From Terriglobia bacterium (GTDB lineage: Bacteria; Acidobacteriota; Terriglobia; Bryobacterales; Bryobacteraceae): a DNA stretch of 64,000 nt. Both the position numbers and the translations under genes were made by a program. This document shows positions 8,568 through 17,269 of this stretch, piece by piece (positions within the stretch are counted from its first letter, which is position 1; each line of letters starts with the position of its first letter). The notes below the pieces were generated by a model. It was not told the origin of the DNA and did not search any database. It worked only from the letters and a program-made list of their open reading frames with translations. Location: contig JAJPHN010000006.1 in assembly GCA_021325235.1 (NCBI GenBank), positions 186,001-250,000 on the forward strand, written 5' to 3'.

Positions 8568-9629
8568 TCATCGCGCCAGCGCCAGTCCCGCCTGCGCCTT
8601 CAGCTCGAACCCGGCAAATTCGCCCCGCTGGAACTTAGGGAACGCAGCGGCCGCAATCATCGCGGCGTTATCGGTGGAAAGCCCCGGGGCAGGGAAGTAG
8701 AAGCGGAATGCCTTCTCTTCGGCAGCTGCGGCCCGCAGACCACGGTTGGCCGCCACGCCACCCGATACGAGTATCGATTCTGCGCCAATCTCTTCCGCCG
8801 ATGCGACCGCCCGGGAGAGTAGTTCTTCAGTGACCGTCCGCTGAAAACTCGCCAGCAGATCAAGCGTAGCCTGCGGCGTGGCAGCGCGCCACTCGTCTAC
8901 GCTGGCATTCTTCATCTTCAATCGCGCCGCAATCTCACTGCCCATGTCGCGCTGCTCGGTCCAGCGAAGCACCGCCGTTTTCAGTCCACTGAAGCTGAAA
9001 TCAAGCTCGTTGCCTTTCATCTTCGCGCGCGTGAACCGCACCGCACGCGGATCTCCGAAGGGAGCGAGCTGATCGATCAGCGGGCCGCCCGGGTAGCCGT
9101 ACCCGAGAAGTTTAGCCACTTTGTCGTACGCTTCTCCAGCCGCATCGTCACGCGTTTTTCCGAGCAGCCGGTATTCGCCCGGCGCCGAAACCGCGAACAG
9201 GTGCGTGTGGCCGCCGCTTGCTACCAGCGCCAGCGCCGGAAAGCTAATTTCCGGATACGCCAGCAGCACCGAATGAATGTGCCCTTCCACATGATTCACC
9301 GCGATCAACGGCAGATCTCGAGCAAAGCAGAGCGCCTTGGCATAGGTCATACCGACCAGCAGCGAGCCGACCAGCCCTGGCCCTGCCGTCACCGCGATCG
9401 CGTTCAGCCCATCGAGCCCAGTACGCGCGTCAGCCAGCGCTTCCCGCACCACCGGCACGATTGCGCGCAGATGCTCGCGCGACGCAAGCTCCGGCACCAC
9501 GCCGCCATATTTGGCGTGCGTATCCAGTTGAGAAGCGACCGTGGTCGAGAGAATCTCGCGGCCATCCGCCACCACCGCAGCGGCTGTTTCGTCGCAAGAG
9601 CTCTCGATCCCTAAAATGAGGGTTTGCAA
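8568..9629 (-). CDS. tsaD: tRNA N6-adenosine threonylcarbamoyltransferase
   Basis: TsaD transfers the threonylcarbamoyl group to A37 of ANN-decoding tRNAs, with TsaB and TsaE. Signature motifs are [17 protein letters not shown] at the N-terminus, HVEGHIHS with the metal ligands at about His113 and His117, ASGGHTHLF, the [19 protein letters not shown] segment and the C-terminal STDNAAMIA. The start chosen is TTG at 9629, which gives the normal N-terminus; the next in-frame ATG at 9677 would add 16 non-conserved residues and run into queA. The chosen start codon lies in the hexamer TTGCAA that also begins queA. A CATAAT hexamer 14-19 bases upstream may be the -10. Confidence 0.95.
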   Translation of the reverse strand: MQTLILGIESSCDETAAAVVADGREILSTTVASQLDTHAKYGGVVPELASREHLRAIVPVVREALADARTGLDGLNAIAVTAGPGLVGSLLVGMTYAKALCFARDLPLIAVNHVEGHIHSVLLAYPEISFPALALVASGGHTHLFAVSAPGEYRLLGKTRDDAAGEAYDKVAKLLGYGYPGGPLIDQLAPFGDPRAVRFTRAKMKGNELDFSFSGLKTAVLRWTEQRDMGSEIAARLKMKNASVDEWRAATPQATLDLLASFQRTVTEELLSRAVASAEEIGAESILVSGGVAANRGLRAAAAEEKAFRFYFPAPGLSTDNAAMIAAAAFPKFQRGEFAGFELKAQAGLALAR

Positions 9630-10643
9630 GTTTCCGACTTTTATTATGAGCTTCCCGAGGAGCTGATCGCGCAGCAACCGCCCGCCGAACGCGGCTCATC
9701 GCGCATGCTGGTTGTCTCGCGCGATCGCGGCGAATTCCACGACGATCAATTCCCTAACTTCGCACAATACATTCGCCCCGGCGACTGTCTGGTCCTCAAT
9801 GACACCCGTGTTTTCCCCGCGCGTCTGCACGGCCGCCGCAACCACACCGCGGGCGCAGCCGTCGAAGTGTTTCTCATTCGTCCGGCCGGCGTGGAAAATG
9901 TCTGGCACGCGCTCGTGAAACCGGGCAAGCGCGCACACGTGGGTGATCGTATTCTTTTCGCTCCCGAGTTCAGCGGCGAAATCGTGGAGGACGGTGAGTT
10001 CGGCGAACGAGTCATTCGCTTCGACACACCCCGGCCCATCGAGGAGGTCATCGACCAGTTCGGCGAGACACCGCTTCCGCCCTATATCCATCGCAAGCCG
10101 GACGATGCCGATCGCGAGCGTTATCAAACCGTATTCGCCCGTCATCGCGGATCGATCGCGGCCCCTACCGCGGGCCTGCACTTTACGCCCGAGATTCTCG
10201 ACCAGGTGCGCGCCCGGGGCGCCGAGATCGCCTATGTCACCTTACATGTCGGCCTCGGAACGTTTGCGCCGCTGCGCCAGAGTGATGTTTCAAAGATCGA
10301 GCTGCACGAGGAAAGCTTCGAGCTCAAAGAGAGCGAATGCGAAAAGATGCGCGCCGCTCGGCGAATTATCTGCTGCGGCACCACGACTGTGCGCACTCTC
10401 GAGACGGCGATGCTGCGTAGCGGCCTGCACGCGCAACAGGGCGAAACGAATCTTTTCATCCATCCCGGTTTTCATTTTCGAGCAACCGGCGCGATGCTCA
10501 CCAATTTTCACCTGCCCGAGTCGAGCCTGCTGATGCTGGTGAGCGCTTTCGGCGGACGCGAGCTGATTCTGCGCGCGTATCAGCACGCCGTCCGCGAGCG
10601 CTACCGCTTCTTCTCGTATGGCGACTGCATGTTCATCGCCTGA
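9624..10643 (+). CDS. queA: S-adenosylmethionine:tRNA ribosyltransferase-isomerase
   Basis: QueA builds epoxyqueuosine on tRNA from preQ1 and the ribosyl part of S-adenosylmethionine. The 339 residues are the usual length, with [13 protein letters not shown] at the start, [19 protein letters not shown], a [12 protein letters not shown] segment, [21 protein letters not shown] and [14 protein letters not shown]. The start is TTG at 9624 because MQVSDF aligns with the family N-terminus (MRVTDF in E. coli). That TTG lies inside a palindromic TTGCAA used in the other direction by tsaD. A TAAAAT hexamer 7 bases upstream hints at leaderless or nearly leaderless transcription. Confidence 0.95.
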   Translation: MQVSDFYYELPEELIAQQPPAERGSSRMLVVSRDRGEFHDDQFPNFAQYIRPGDCLVLNDTRVFPARLHGRRNHTAGAAVEVFLIRPAGVENVWHALVKPGKRAHVGDRILFAPEFSGEIVEDGEFGERVIRFDTPRPIEEVIDQFGETPLPPYIHRKPDDADRERYQTVFARHRGSIAAPTAGLHFTPEILDQVRARGAEIAYVTLHVGLGTFAPLRQSDVSKIELHEESFELKESECEKMRAARRIICCGTTTVRTLETAMLRSGLHAQQGETNLFIHPGFHFRATGAMLTNFHLPESSLLMLVSAFGGRELILRAYQHAVRERYRFFSYGDCMFIA

Positions 10644-11260
10644 GCCGCTCAAGCGAACCTACCGCAATGGTGCGTTACAGTCCGTCGTCACGTCACCCTC
10701 GACTCGCGCGCGACGATTGCACACACCCGAACGCTGGGACTACGTAGCACGTGGTTAAGACGATTCCACTTCGTTAGTTCGAATGTTGAGATTAGAGTGA
10801 CAAAGTGACGCCTAATTGAACCGACCCGGGATAAGGAAGGTGCAGCTGTCCGCAAGGATTGAATTAGAAGAGCGACGATGCCGGCAGGCTGCGCCACCCC
10901 GCCATATTCAACCGGGCGTGCAGGGGGTGCTCTTTCTGCCATTGCTGGATCGCAGAAGTGTACCGGGCAAATCGCAGCGTGATGTTCCTCCAGCGACTGC
11001 ACGGCTTCGCGCCAGAGACGCATCCGAATCGTAGTTCGCGGCCGGCCTGATAGCGCCAGGCTCTCACAGTCCGGTTGTGTTGATACGTATCCTTGCCCCG
11101 CAACGCGTTCTCCATCTCGCGATCTGTGTTTGCCGCTGCCCGCCGTCGCGAACTAACGACTTTTAATCGTCCGCCAGTCAACCGCGCCCGGCAATCCCCG
11201 TTATGACAGACAGGCCGGGAAACAAGGCCGAGAAGAAAACACTAGGGGAGAAAAACGAAA
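10644..11260. other. 617-bp stretch without a convincing gene
   Basis: The only long frame is on the minus strand at 10864-11181 (105 codons). Its translation is rich in Arg and Trp, has no recognisable domain or ribosome site, and is not supported by its neighbours. Just before the next gene the region holds a good ribosome site (AGGGGAG, 11245-11251). Confidence 0.5.
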
Positions 11261-11812
11261 ATGAAACGGCTGCTTTATACATCACTCTTGGCCGGTCTGA
11301 TCGCAAATGCGGGATTCGGCCAGGTGAACCAGAGACGCGAGAATCAGCAGGACCGCATCGCACAGGGCGTGCAGTCCGGCCAGCTTACGCCGGGCGAAAC
11401 GTCCAATCTGGAAAACAAAGAGCGCGCGCTCAACGGCGAGGTTCGGGCCGATCGCAGAGCCGACGGCGGCAAGCTCACCGCGGCCGAGAAGGCGCGCATC
11501 AATCGCCAGCAGAATCGCCTGAGCAATCAGATCTACGACGACAAGCACAACACCGCCAAGGATCACTTCGGCAACAGCGAAGTGGGCCGCCGCGAAGAGA
11601 ATCAGCAGGACCGCATCGCGCAGGGCATCAAATCGGGCAAGCTGAATGCCGGTCAGACGGCGAATCTGGAAGGCCGCGAAACCGGTATCAACCGTGAGAT
11701 CAAAACCGATCGCGCCTACAACGGCGGCAAACTAACCGGCGCTGAGAAGGCCCAGGTGAATCGCCAGCAGAATCGCGTGAGCCGTTCGATTTATCGCGAC
11801 AAGCACAAATAA
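11261..11812 (+). CDS. Secreted protein made of two 72-residue repeats
   Basis: 183 residues: a signal peptide (MKRLLYTSLLAGLIANAGFG) and two tandem copies of one unit. Each copy runs RRENQQDRIAQG, SGKL or SGQL, a turn, ANLE, an acidic-basic stretch with INRE or LNGE, DR, GGKLT, AEKA, VNRQQNR or INRQQNR, S and IY.DKH. The copies start near residues 24 and 110 and differ mainly in charged positions, so the duplication is old but clear. The content is mostly Gln, Asn, Arg and Glu with a helix-turn-helix rhythm. Similar proteins are known as conserved hypotheticals in soil bacteria; no function is known to me. ATG follows AGGGGAG. Confidence 0.85.
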   Translation: MKRLLYTSLLAGLIANAGFGQVNQRRENQQDRIAQGVQSGQLTPGETSNLENKERALNGEVRADRRADGGKLTAAEKARINRQQNRLSNQIYDDKHNTAKDHFGNSEVGRREENQQDRIAQGIKSGKLNAGQTANLEGRETGINREIKTDRAYNGGKLTGAEKAQVNRQQNRVSRSIYRDKHK

Positions 11813-11831
11813 GAGCTGGGGGAGAGAGAGG

Positions 11832-11860
11832 GCGCGCGCGGGCCCGGGGTTGGCGCGCGC
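11832..11860. terminator. GC-only hairpin between convergent genes
   Basis: Arms GCGCGCGC (11832-11839 and 11853-11860) flank a 13-base GC-rich loop in the 47-bp gap between the duplicated-domain gene and recR. There is no T tract, so it may be a weak bidirectional stop or incidental. Confidence 0.35.
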
Positions 11861-12459
11861 TACATCTCGCGGCGATTCTCGAGCGAGCGCGACATCGTTA
11901 CCTCGTCCGCAAATTCCAGATCGCTGCCCACCGGAATGCCCATCGCAATGCGTGTGATGCGCGGCCCGAGCGGCTTCAGCAGGCGCGAGAGATAAACCGC
12001 AGTCGCCTCGCCTTCGACAGTAGGATTGGTCGCGAGAATGATCTCCTGCACATCTCCGTTGTGCAGCCGGTCAACAAGGCTCTTAATCTGAAGCTGTTCC
12101 GGGCCGATACCGCGCAGCGGCGAAATCGCGCCCTGCAGCACATGGTAAAGCCCGCGAAATGTGTGAGTCGTTTCGATCGGCAGAATATTATGCGCCTCTT
12201 CGACCACGCAGATCGTCGAGTGCTCGCGATGCGGATCGCGGCAGTACAAACAAATTGCGCTGTCGCTGATGTTGTTGCACTGCTCGCAGATGCCGAGCTT
12301 GTCCTTCACATCGAGAATCGCCTGAGCCAGCGTGGCCGCATCCTCGCGCGGCGTGCGCAACAGGTGAAACGCGATGCGCTGCGCCGACTTTTGTCCAATG
12401 CCGGGCAGACGCTTGCATTCCTGAATCAGACGCGCTAACGGTTCGGCAAACTCCGCCAT
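11860..12459 (-). CDS. recR: Recombination protein RecR
   Basis: RecR works with RecO and RecF to load RecA at gaps. The 199 residues show the helix-hairpin-helix ([19 protein letters not shown], about 16-34), the four-cysteine zinc finger at C58, C61, C70 and C73, and the Toprim domain ([14 protein letters not shown], then [16 protein letters not shown]). It is the last gene of a dnaX-ybaB-recR group, 19 bp after ybaB, the order widely conserved in bacteria. Confidence 0.97.
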   Translation of the reverse strand: MAEFAEPLARLIQECKRLPGIGQKSAQRIAFHLLRTPREDAATLAQAILDVKDKLGICEQCNNISDSAICLYCRDPHREHSTICVVEEAHNILPIETTHTFRGLYHVLQGAISPLRGIGPEQLQIKSLVDRLHNGDVQEIILATNPTVEGEATAVYLSRLLKPLGPRITRIAMGIPVGSDLEFADEVTMSRSLENRREM

Positions 12460-12478
12460 TCGTTTCTATTGCGAGCGG

Positions 12479-12790
12479 CTAAAACAATCCCGGAGGCAGC
12501 CCCAGGCCGCCCAGCATGCCGCCCATCTTCGCCTGCGCTTCTTCGTCCACTTTGCGGCCCGCGTCGTTCACCGCCGCGACCACCATATCCTGCAGCATTT
12601 CGAGATCGCTGCCCACTTCCGGATCGATCTTCACGCCGAGCACCGTTTTCTGCCCGTCCATCTTCACGGTCACCATGCCGCCTCCGGCTGAGCCTTCCAC
12701 GCGAATCGCGGCGATCTGCTCCTGCATCTTCTGCTGCATTTGCTGCGCCTGCTTCATCATCGCCTGCATGTTGCCACCGGGCATCTTCAT
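12479..12790 (-). CDS. ybaB: YbaB/EbfC family nucleoid-associated protein
   Basis: A 103-residue DNA-binding protein that forms tweezer-like dimers in this family. The N-terminal Gln-rich helix (MQAMMKQAQQMQQKMQEQ) is followed by VEGSAGGGMVTVKMDGQ and then VGSDLEMLQDMVVAAVNDA, all diagnostic. It lies between dnaX (23 bp away) and recR (19 bp), the standard arrangement, suggesting one transcript. The exact cellular role in acidobacteria is unknown. Confidence 0.95.
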   Translation of the reverse strand: MKMPGGNMQAMMKQAQQMQQKMQEQIAAIRVEGSAGGGMVTVKMDGQKTVLGVKIDPEVGSDLEMLQDMVVAAVNDAGRKVDEEAQAKMGGMLGGLGLPPGLF

Positions 12791-12813
12791 AGTTTCAAAT
12801 TTCCTCTCAACCG

Positions 12814-14451
12814 CTACTCATTCAAATTTCGCACGGCGCGCACCTGAGCGTCGGGAAACAGCTCCTGAAACCGTTTCACGCCGGGATGCGAAAGAGCGCG
12901 CGTGCGCAGATCCGAGTTTTCCTGCGGCTCGGGCGTGCTGTTCGCAGCGGCCGAGGGCGAAACAGCTGCTTGTGCGCTTGCCTCCGTGCGGATCTGCAGT
13001 TTGCGCCCGGCGAGCTCCGAGGCGATCGTCTGCAGCTTCGGTTCTTTGAGCGAGAGCAGCAGCATCTTCGGCGCGCGCAGCAAGAGCTCGGAGGTCCCCA
13101 ACGTTACTTCCGATTGGGCGATGGCGTCGGCAGTGAAATTCAAGCCTGCTTTGACGAGAGCGGTCTGCAGCGCGTCCTTGAAATCTCCTTCCGGGACTGG
13201 CGCGTGCAGCGCGCTTGTCGCCGGTGCCGTGGAAATCGGTGCTTTCGACGCCGGTGCGACCAGCGGTTCCGTAGGAATCGTCGCTTTCAACGCCGCCGGT
13301 TTCGGCGCAGCCGCGGCCGGTGCGCCCGATCCGAGCGCCGCAAGAGCTTCTTCGATCGATTGAATGCGTCCGGCCTGCACCAGCTTCACCAGCCCGAGCT
13401 CCAGATGCAGCCGCGGCTGTAACGAGGTCTGCAGATCGGTGTAAAGCGTCAGCGAGAGATTCAGATAGCGCGTCAGATCCTCTTCGCTGAATAGCTTTGC
13501 AACTTCCAGAAACGGCTGCTGCTCCGGTTCCGAGGCCGCAATCAGCCGCGTCGGTTTGCCTGCGATCTTCGCGACCAGCAGATTGCGCCAGTACCGCGCC
13601 AGTTCGCGCGAGAAATGATGCAGGCTCTGGCCATTGCGCTCGAGCTCTTCGACAATATCGAGCATCCGGCCCGAGTCCTGCGCCTGGATCGCATGCGCCA
13701 CCGCTGCCAGCGACTCGAAGCCGAAAATCCCGAGCAGCGCGCGAACCTGTGCGCTGCTCAGCTTCGTGCCGCAGCAGGCAATCGCCTGGTCGAGCGCCGA
13801 GAGAGAATCGCGCACGCTGCCTTCGCCCGCCTGCGCCACAATCGAGAGCACTTCGTCCGATGCTTCAATGCCTTCCTGCGCGGCAATATGTTTCATGCGC
13901 TCCACGATCTCGCTGAAATCCACCGAGCGAAAGGTGAAATGCTGGCAGCGCGAGGCGATCGTGTTCGGAATCTCATGCGCCTCCGTCGTGCAAAGGATAA
14001 ACACCACCCATTCCGGCGGCTCCTCCAGCGTTTTGAGCAGCGCGTTGAAGGCTTCCTTCGTGATCTGATGCGCTTCGTCGATGATGAAAATCTTGTAGCG
14101 GTCGCGCGCCGGGCGGAAGCGTACGTTCTCCCGAATCTCGCGCATTTCGTTAATGCCGCGATTCGAGGCCGCATCGATCTCGATCACGTCAATGGCATTG
14201 CCCGCGCTGATTTCGACGCAGCTCGAGCACACGCCGCAGGGTTGTGCCGTCGGTCCGTTGACGCAGTTGAGGCAGCGGGCCAGAATACGCGCCACCGTCG
14301 TCTTTCCGGTGCCGCGCTGCCCCGAGAAGATATAGCCGTGCGCGATCCGGCGCGCCTCGATCGCATTCGTCAGGGTCTGCTGTACGTGTTCCTGACCGAT
14401 GAGTTCGGAAAAGTTCTGGGGACGATACTTGCGCGCGATGACCTGATACAT
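12814..14451 (-). CDS. dnaX: DNA polymerase III subunit gamma/tau
   Basis: Clamp-loader ATPase of 545 residues. The AAA+ part is complete: Walker A GQRGTGKTT (44-52), zinc site C63, C72, C75, C78, Walker B IIDEAHQI, and ASRCQHF with the sensor/arginine-finger segment. Domain III follows to about residue 370, then a Pro/Ala-rich linker and a C-terminal domain that is probably the tau-specific part. No obvious slippery A-rich frameshift site was noticed, so it is unclear whether a separate gamma form is made. The SRP RNA gene lies 31 bp upstream on the same strand. Confidence 0.96.
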   Translation of the reverse strand: MYQVIARKYRPQNFSELIGQEHVQQTLTNAIEARRIAHGYIFSGQRGTGKTTVARILARCLNCVNGPTAQPCGVCSSCVEISAGNAIDVIEIDAASNRGINEMREIRENVRFRPARDRYKIFIIDEAHQITKEAFNALLKTLEEPPEWVVFILCTTEAHEIPNTIASRCQHFTFRSVDFSEIVERMKHIAAQEGIEASDEVLSIVAQAGEGSVRDSLSALDQAIACCGTKLSSAQVRALLGIFGFESLAAVAHAIQAQDSGRMLDIVEELERNGQSLHHFSRELARYWRNLLVAKIAGKPTRLIAASEPEQQPFLEVAKLFSEEDLTRYLNLSLTLYTDLQTSLQPRLHLELGLVKLVQAGRIQSIEEALAALGSGAPAAAAPKPAALKATIPTEPLVAPASKAPISTAPATSALHAPVPEGDFKDALQTALVKAGLNFTADAIAQSEVTLGTSELLLRAPKMLLLSLKEPKLQTIASELAGRKLQIRTEASAQAAVSPSAAANSTPEPQENSDLRTRALSHPGVKRFQELFPDAQVRAVRNLNE

Positions 14452-14482
14452 GGAAATCGGTCGAGAGATGCCGGAGGGCGTT

Positions 14483-14593
14483 TTGTCAGACCCCGGGTGA
14501 TCCGCGGCACACGAGCTAAACCGCTACCGTTGCTTCCTTCCGGACCTGGCGGGGTTTGCGACCGCCCATTGCACGAAGCCCGGAGCCTGACAA
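14483..14593 (-). ncRNA. ffs: Bacterial signal recognition particle RNA (4.5S type)
   Basis: On the minus strand the conserved domain IV hairpin is present, with CCAGGTCCGGAAGGAAGCA (asymmetric loop and GGAA tetraloop region) preceded by GTGCAATGGGCGGTCG. The ends pair as TTGTCAG..C with CTGACAA, giving a rod of about 111 nt, the short type without an Alu domain. A TTTT-poor end (AAAACG) follows on that strand. It is encoded just upstream of dnaX, a common arrangement. The domain is unmistakable; the exact ends are set by the terminal pairing and may be off by a few bases. Confidence 0.93.
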
Positions 14594-14639
14594 CCCATCA
14601 TCGTAGCATCCGCTTTGCCGATGCTGCTCCCGGCGGTCG

Positions 14640-15941
14640 CTACTGCGTACTGCGCGGCGTTCGAATATACTTCACGATCCCGCGCGAGTCGCGCAGCCAG
14701 TGTTTCGCCACCAGGTCGATCTTCAAATCGCCCGCGGGCGGTGTGATCACCGCGCGTCCTTCATCTTTCTGCTCGTTCGAGAGCGCCAGCCACTGCCCGT
14801 CGTTGATCTGCAGCGCGGCATAATCGACCCCGGCCGTCTGCGTCGCCGGCCATTCCACGATCACTTGCCCATTCTGCTCGCGTACGCTCACCGGAATCAT
14901 CGGCGAGGGCAGTTGTAAATACGCCCAGTATCCGGCCAGACAGCCCAGCACCGCCGCCAGGACCAGTACCGCGATTGACTGGATCCCGAATCCGCCAAAG
15001 CCTCCCGCGCGGTGTTCATGTGCCGACGTGCGTGCCAGCCGCGCGTACGGATATTCGAGGCTTGGATTCGTTCCGTCGCTCGGCTCTTTCGCGTACACCG
15101 GCGGGGGAGGCGGTGCAGTCCGCGGAGGCGGTGCAACCGGCGGTACCGCGCGCTCGCTGGGTGCAGCCGGCTGCGGGCGCGGCGTTCGTACCCGAGTCAC
15201 CTGCGAGCTCGGAGCCGGCGAAGGTGGCCGCACCTGTGCCTCCGCTGGCGTAATTTCCGCGATCTCGGGTTCAGCGCGCGCCGGTTCGGCCGGCTTTTTC
15301 TCTGCGATCTGCGGCTCGGGGGTCTTCGGCGGAGCCGGTTCAACCGGCTGTGGCGCCGTTATCGCCGGCGCTGCGTCTTCCGCCGGCGCTCCGGCCTGCG
15401 TGGAAAGAGGCAGAATCACCGGTTCGCCCGCCTGCGTGCGCGGCACTTCACCATTCGCTCCGCGCGGCAGAAACACGAAACGCGTCGGCTGAAACCGCTC
15501 CGGTTTCACCAGCACTGTCACCGCGCCGGCCTCCGGAAAGAATTCGTTGAACCACTCCGCCTCGCGCTCGCTGAGCTCGAGCGAGCTGCGCGTATGCCCG
15601 ATGAACCAGCCCACCGGAATGAGGCCCGCCAGCTCCGGATCGTCCGCCGCCGCCCGCAGTTGTTCCCTCAGCGCGCCGCGGTCCGCCTCCGAAAGAATGA
15701 ACGACGGTCCCAGCGCGTGCTGGCATTCGATCTGCCGCATCGCCTCGATACGAATCGTGTGGTCCTCGCGCGTGCCGAACAGCACGCCGCCCGTTTCAAT
15801 CCCGCCGCGCGGTACGCGCCGGTAGCCGTCGCTTACCACCGCATCGATTTCGCCAAAGGTGCCCAACGAGTAAACCACTTTGGATGTCCCGTCCGGCGAA
15901 ATCCAAAAAGCGTAACCCGTGGCCGAATCCCGAGCCTTCAT
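14640..15941 (-). CDS. Membrane protein with degenerate JAMM/MPN-like domain and proline-rich linker
   Basis: 433 residues in four parts. Residues about 25-165 look like a JAB1/MPN fold: GGIETGGVLFG with Glu49, then GWFIGH and LELSERE. Compared with the metalloprotease motif HxH-x7-S-x2-D, the first His is Ile114, His116 and Ser124 are kept, and the Asp is Glu127, so zinc catalysis is doubtful. Residues about 170-300 are a Pro/Ala/Glu-rich linker. One membrane helix follows (IAVLVLAAVLGCLAGYWAYL), and the last 80 residues resemble an Ig-like or fibronectin-like strand domain with two Trp. The N-terminal domain should be cytoplasmic. Coupled to the upstream small membrane gene by an ATGA overlap. 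Confidence 0.8.
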   Translation of the reverse strand: MKARDSATGYAFWISPDGTSKVVYSLGTFGEIDAVVSDGYRRVPRGGIETGGVLFGTREDHTIRIEAMRQIECQHALGPSFILSEADRGALREQLRAAADDPELAGLIPVGWFIGHTRSSLELSEREAEWFNEFFPEAGAVTVLVKPERFQPTRFVFLPRGANGEVPRTQAGEPVILPLSTQAGAPAEDAAPAITAPQPVEPAPPKTPEPQIAEKKPAEPARAEPEIAEITPAEAQVRPPSPAPSSQVTRVRTPRPQPAAPSERAVPPVAPPPRTAPPPPPVYAKEPSDGTNPSLEYPYARLARTSAHEHRAGGFGGFGIQSIAVLVLAAVLGCLAGYWAYLQLPSPMIPVSVREQNGQVIVEWPATQTAGVDYAALQINDGQWLALSNEQKDEGRAVITPPAGDLKIDLVAKHWLRDSRGIVKYIRTPRSTQ

Positions 15942-16297
15942 GAAGTCCAGAAAGATGAGCTTACTGCATGATGCATGGGCGCCGTCTCATCCGAATCGCC
16001 TGCTTCCACCTGCTGCGCGTAAAAATATGTGACCACTCCCATGGCACAGAGCAACATCACAATCACCGTCAGCCAGCGCGCGGTCCGCATCGTCCACAGC
16101 GCTTCGTCCTTCACCAGCGCCGCCGAATAGGCCACCACTGCCGCCGCCAGCCCCGCACCGAACACCAGCTTGAACGCCCAGTGCATCAGGTCGAGCGTCG
16201 CCTGCCCGCCGATCTCGGACCACGCCGAGAATATGGCGATGAGCGCAACCAGAAATTCGCAGACATAAACTACCCGGAGCAGCTGTGCGCTCATCAA
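15938..16297 (-). CDS. Small integral membrane protein
   Basis: 119 residues with three predicted membrane helices, roughly VVYVCEFLVALIAIFSAW (9-26), WAFKLVFGAGLAAAVVAYSAAL (40-61) and WLTVIVMLLCAMGVVTYFYA (75-94). The C-terminal tail is short and acidic then His/Ser-rich. No family is recognised. It begins at tandem ATG codons (16297 or 16294) and overlaps the start of the JAMM-like membrane protein by four bases, so the two are likely made together and may form a complex. Confidence 0.75.
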   Translation of the reverse strand: MMSAQLLRVVYVCEFLVALIAIFSAWSEIGGQATLDLMHWAFKLVFGAGLAAAVVAYSAALVKDEALWTMRTARWLTVIVMLLCAMGVVTYFYAQQVEAGDSDETAPMHHAVSSSFWTS

Positions 16298-16339
16298 GAA
16301 ACTCTCATTCTACGATGAAAATGTAATCAGGACCTATAA

Positions 16340-17155
16340 ATGAAGGTAAATCTCGAGGGCATTGAGCTGCATCTTGCCCATCCCGACGAGTTGAGTGTCT
16401 CCTGGATCGGCCAGGAAGAAGCGCTGCGTCAGCTGATGGCTGCCTGGATGGTCATCGATGAGCGCGATACGCCCATGAATCCACGCCTGCTCGGCAAGCC
16501 CGGCGTCGGCAAAACCACCATGGCGTATGCGGCCGCCAAACGGCTCGGGCGCGAAGTCTATATTCTGCAGGCCACCGTCGATACTCGTCCCGAAGATCTG
16601 CTCATCACGCCGGTCATCGAAGGCGCTCAGAAACTCAAGTATGTTGCCTCGCCGCTCGTTACCGCGATGCTGCGCGGCGGTGTGGCCATTCTCGATGAAG
16701 GCAATCGCATGAGCGAAAAAAGCTGGGCCAGTCTCGCGCCGCTGCTCGACAATCGCCGCTACGTCGAGTCGATCGTCGCCGGTGTGAAGATCAAGGCGCA
16801 TCCCGATTTCCTTATGGTGGCCACCATGAACGAGGACGCCTCCACCTTCGATCTTCCCGAGTACATTCACTCGCGTCTACAGCCGCAGATTCTCATCGAC
16901 TTCCCCGAGCGCGAAGAAGAAATGGCGATCCTGCGCGAGAACGTGCCGTTCTCTTCTCAGGAAGTGCTCGAATACGTCACCGAATTTCTGCAGCAGGCCC
17001 ACGCAGCCGACGAGAGCTACACCGTCCGCGACGGCGTCAACATCGCGCGCTACGCCCTGAAACTCGCTGCCAGCGGCCGCCGTCCGGGTAGGGAGCTTCT
17101 CCGGGAATCGATTCTGTCCGTCTTGGGCGAAGAAGCCTTTCGCTATGCCCGCTGA
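16340..17155 (+). CDS. MoxR-type AAA+ ATPase
   Basis: A 271-residue AAA+ ATPase of the MoxR family, which act as chaperones that assemble or activate partner proteins, usually ones with VWA domains. Walker A is GKPGVGKTT (52-60), Walker B is GVAILDE with Glu120, sensor 1 is the Asn in ATMNED (164) and the arginine finger is in YIHSRLQP (179). The C-terminal lid is present but shorter than in many MoxR proteins. No VWA gene is adjacent; the next gene, 114 bp downstream on the same strand, encodes an unknown 602-residue protein that is the likely partner. A short repeat array lies between them. Confidence 0.9.
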   Translation: MKVNLEGIELHLAHPDELSVSWIGQEEALRQLMAAWMVIDERDTPMNPRLLGKPGVGKTTMAYAAAKRLGREVYILQATVDTRPEDLLITPVIEGAQKLKYVASPLVTAMLRGGVAILDEGNRMSEKSWASLAPLLDNRRYVESIVAGVKIKAHPDFLMVATMNEDASTFDLPEYIHSRLQPQILIDFPEREEEMAILRENVPFSSQEVLEYVTEFLQQAHAADESYTVRDGVNIARYALKLAASGRRPGRELLRESILSVLGEEAFRYAR

Positions 17156-17180
17156 CCACCTCTACTCAAACTTTCCGATT

Positions 17181-17240
17181 CGCGACTGTGGTTACCGACC
17201 CGCGACCCTGCTTACCGAGCCGCGACTGTAAGGAGCGGCC
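17181..17240. repeat. Three tandem 20-bp units, intergenic
   Basis: Three units start at 17181, 17201 and 17221, each beginning CGCGAC: CGCGACTGTGGTTACCGACC, CGCGACCCTGCTTACCGAGC and CGCGACTGTAAGGAGCGGCC. The last one and a half units recur at 8117-8150. The array fills most of the gap between the MoxR gene and its downstream neighbour. Confidence 0.8.
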
Positions 17241-17269
17241 CTCATTGAGCGTAAGCGCCCCTAAAATGC

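Noticed and set aside
10864-11181. Minus-strand frame of 105 codons in the 10.6-11.3 kb gap
   Set aside because: No ribosome site, no domain, unusual Arg/Trp content; kept only as a note on the gap.
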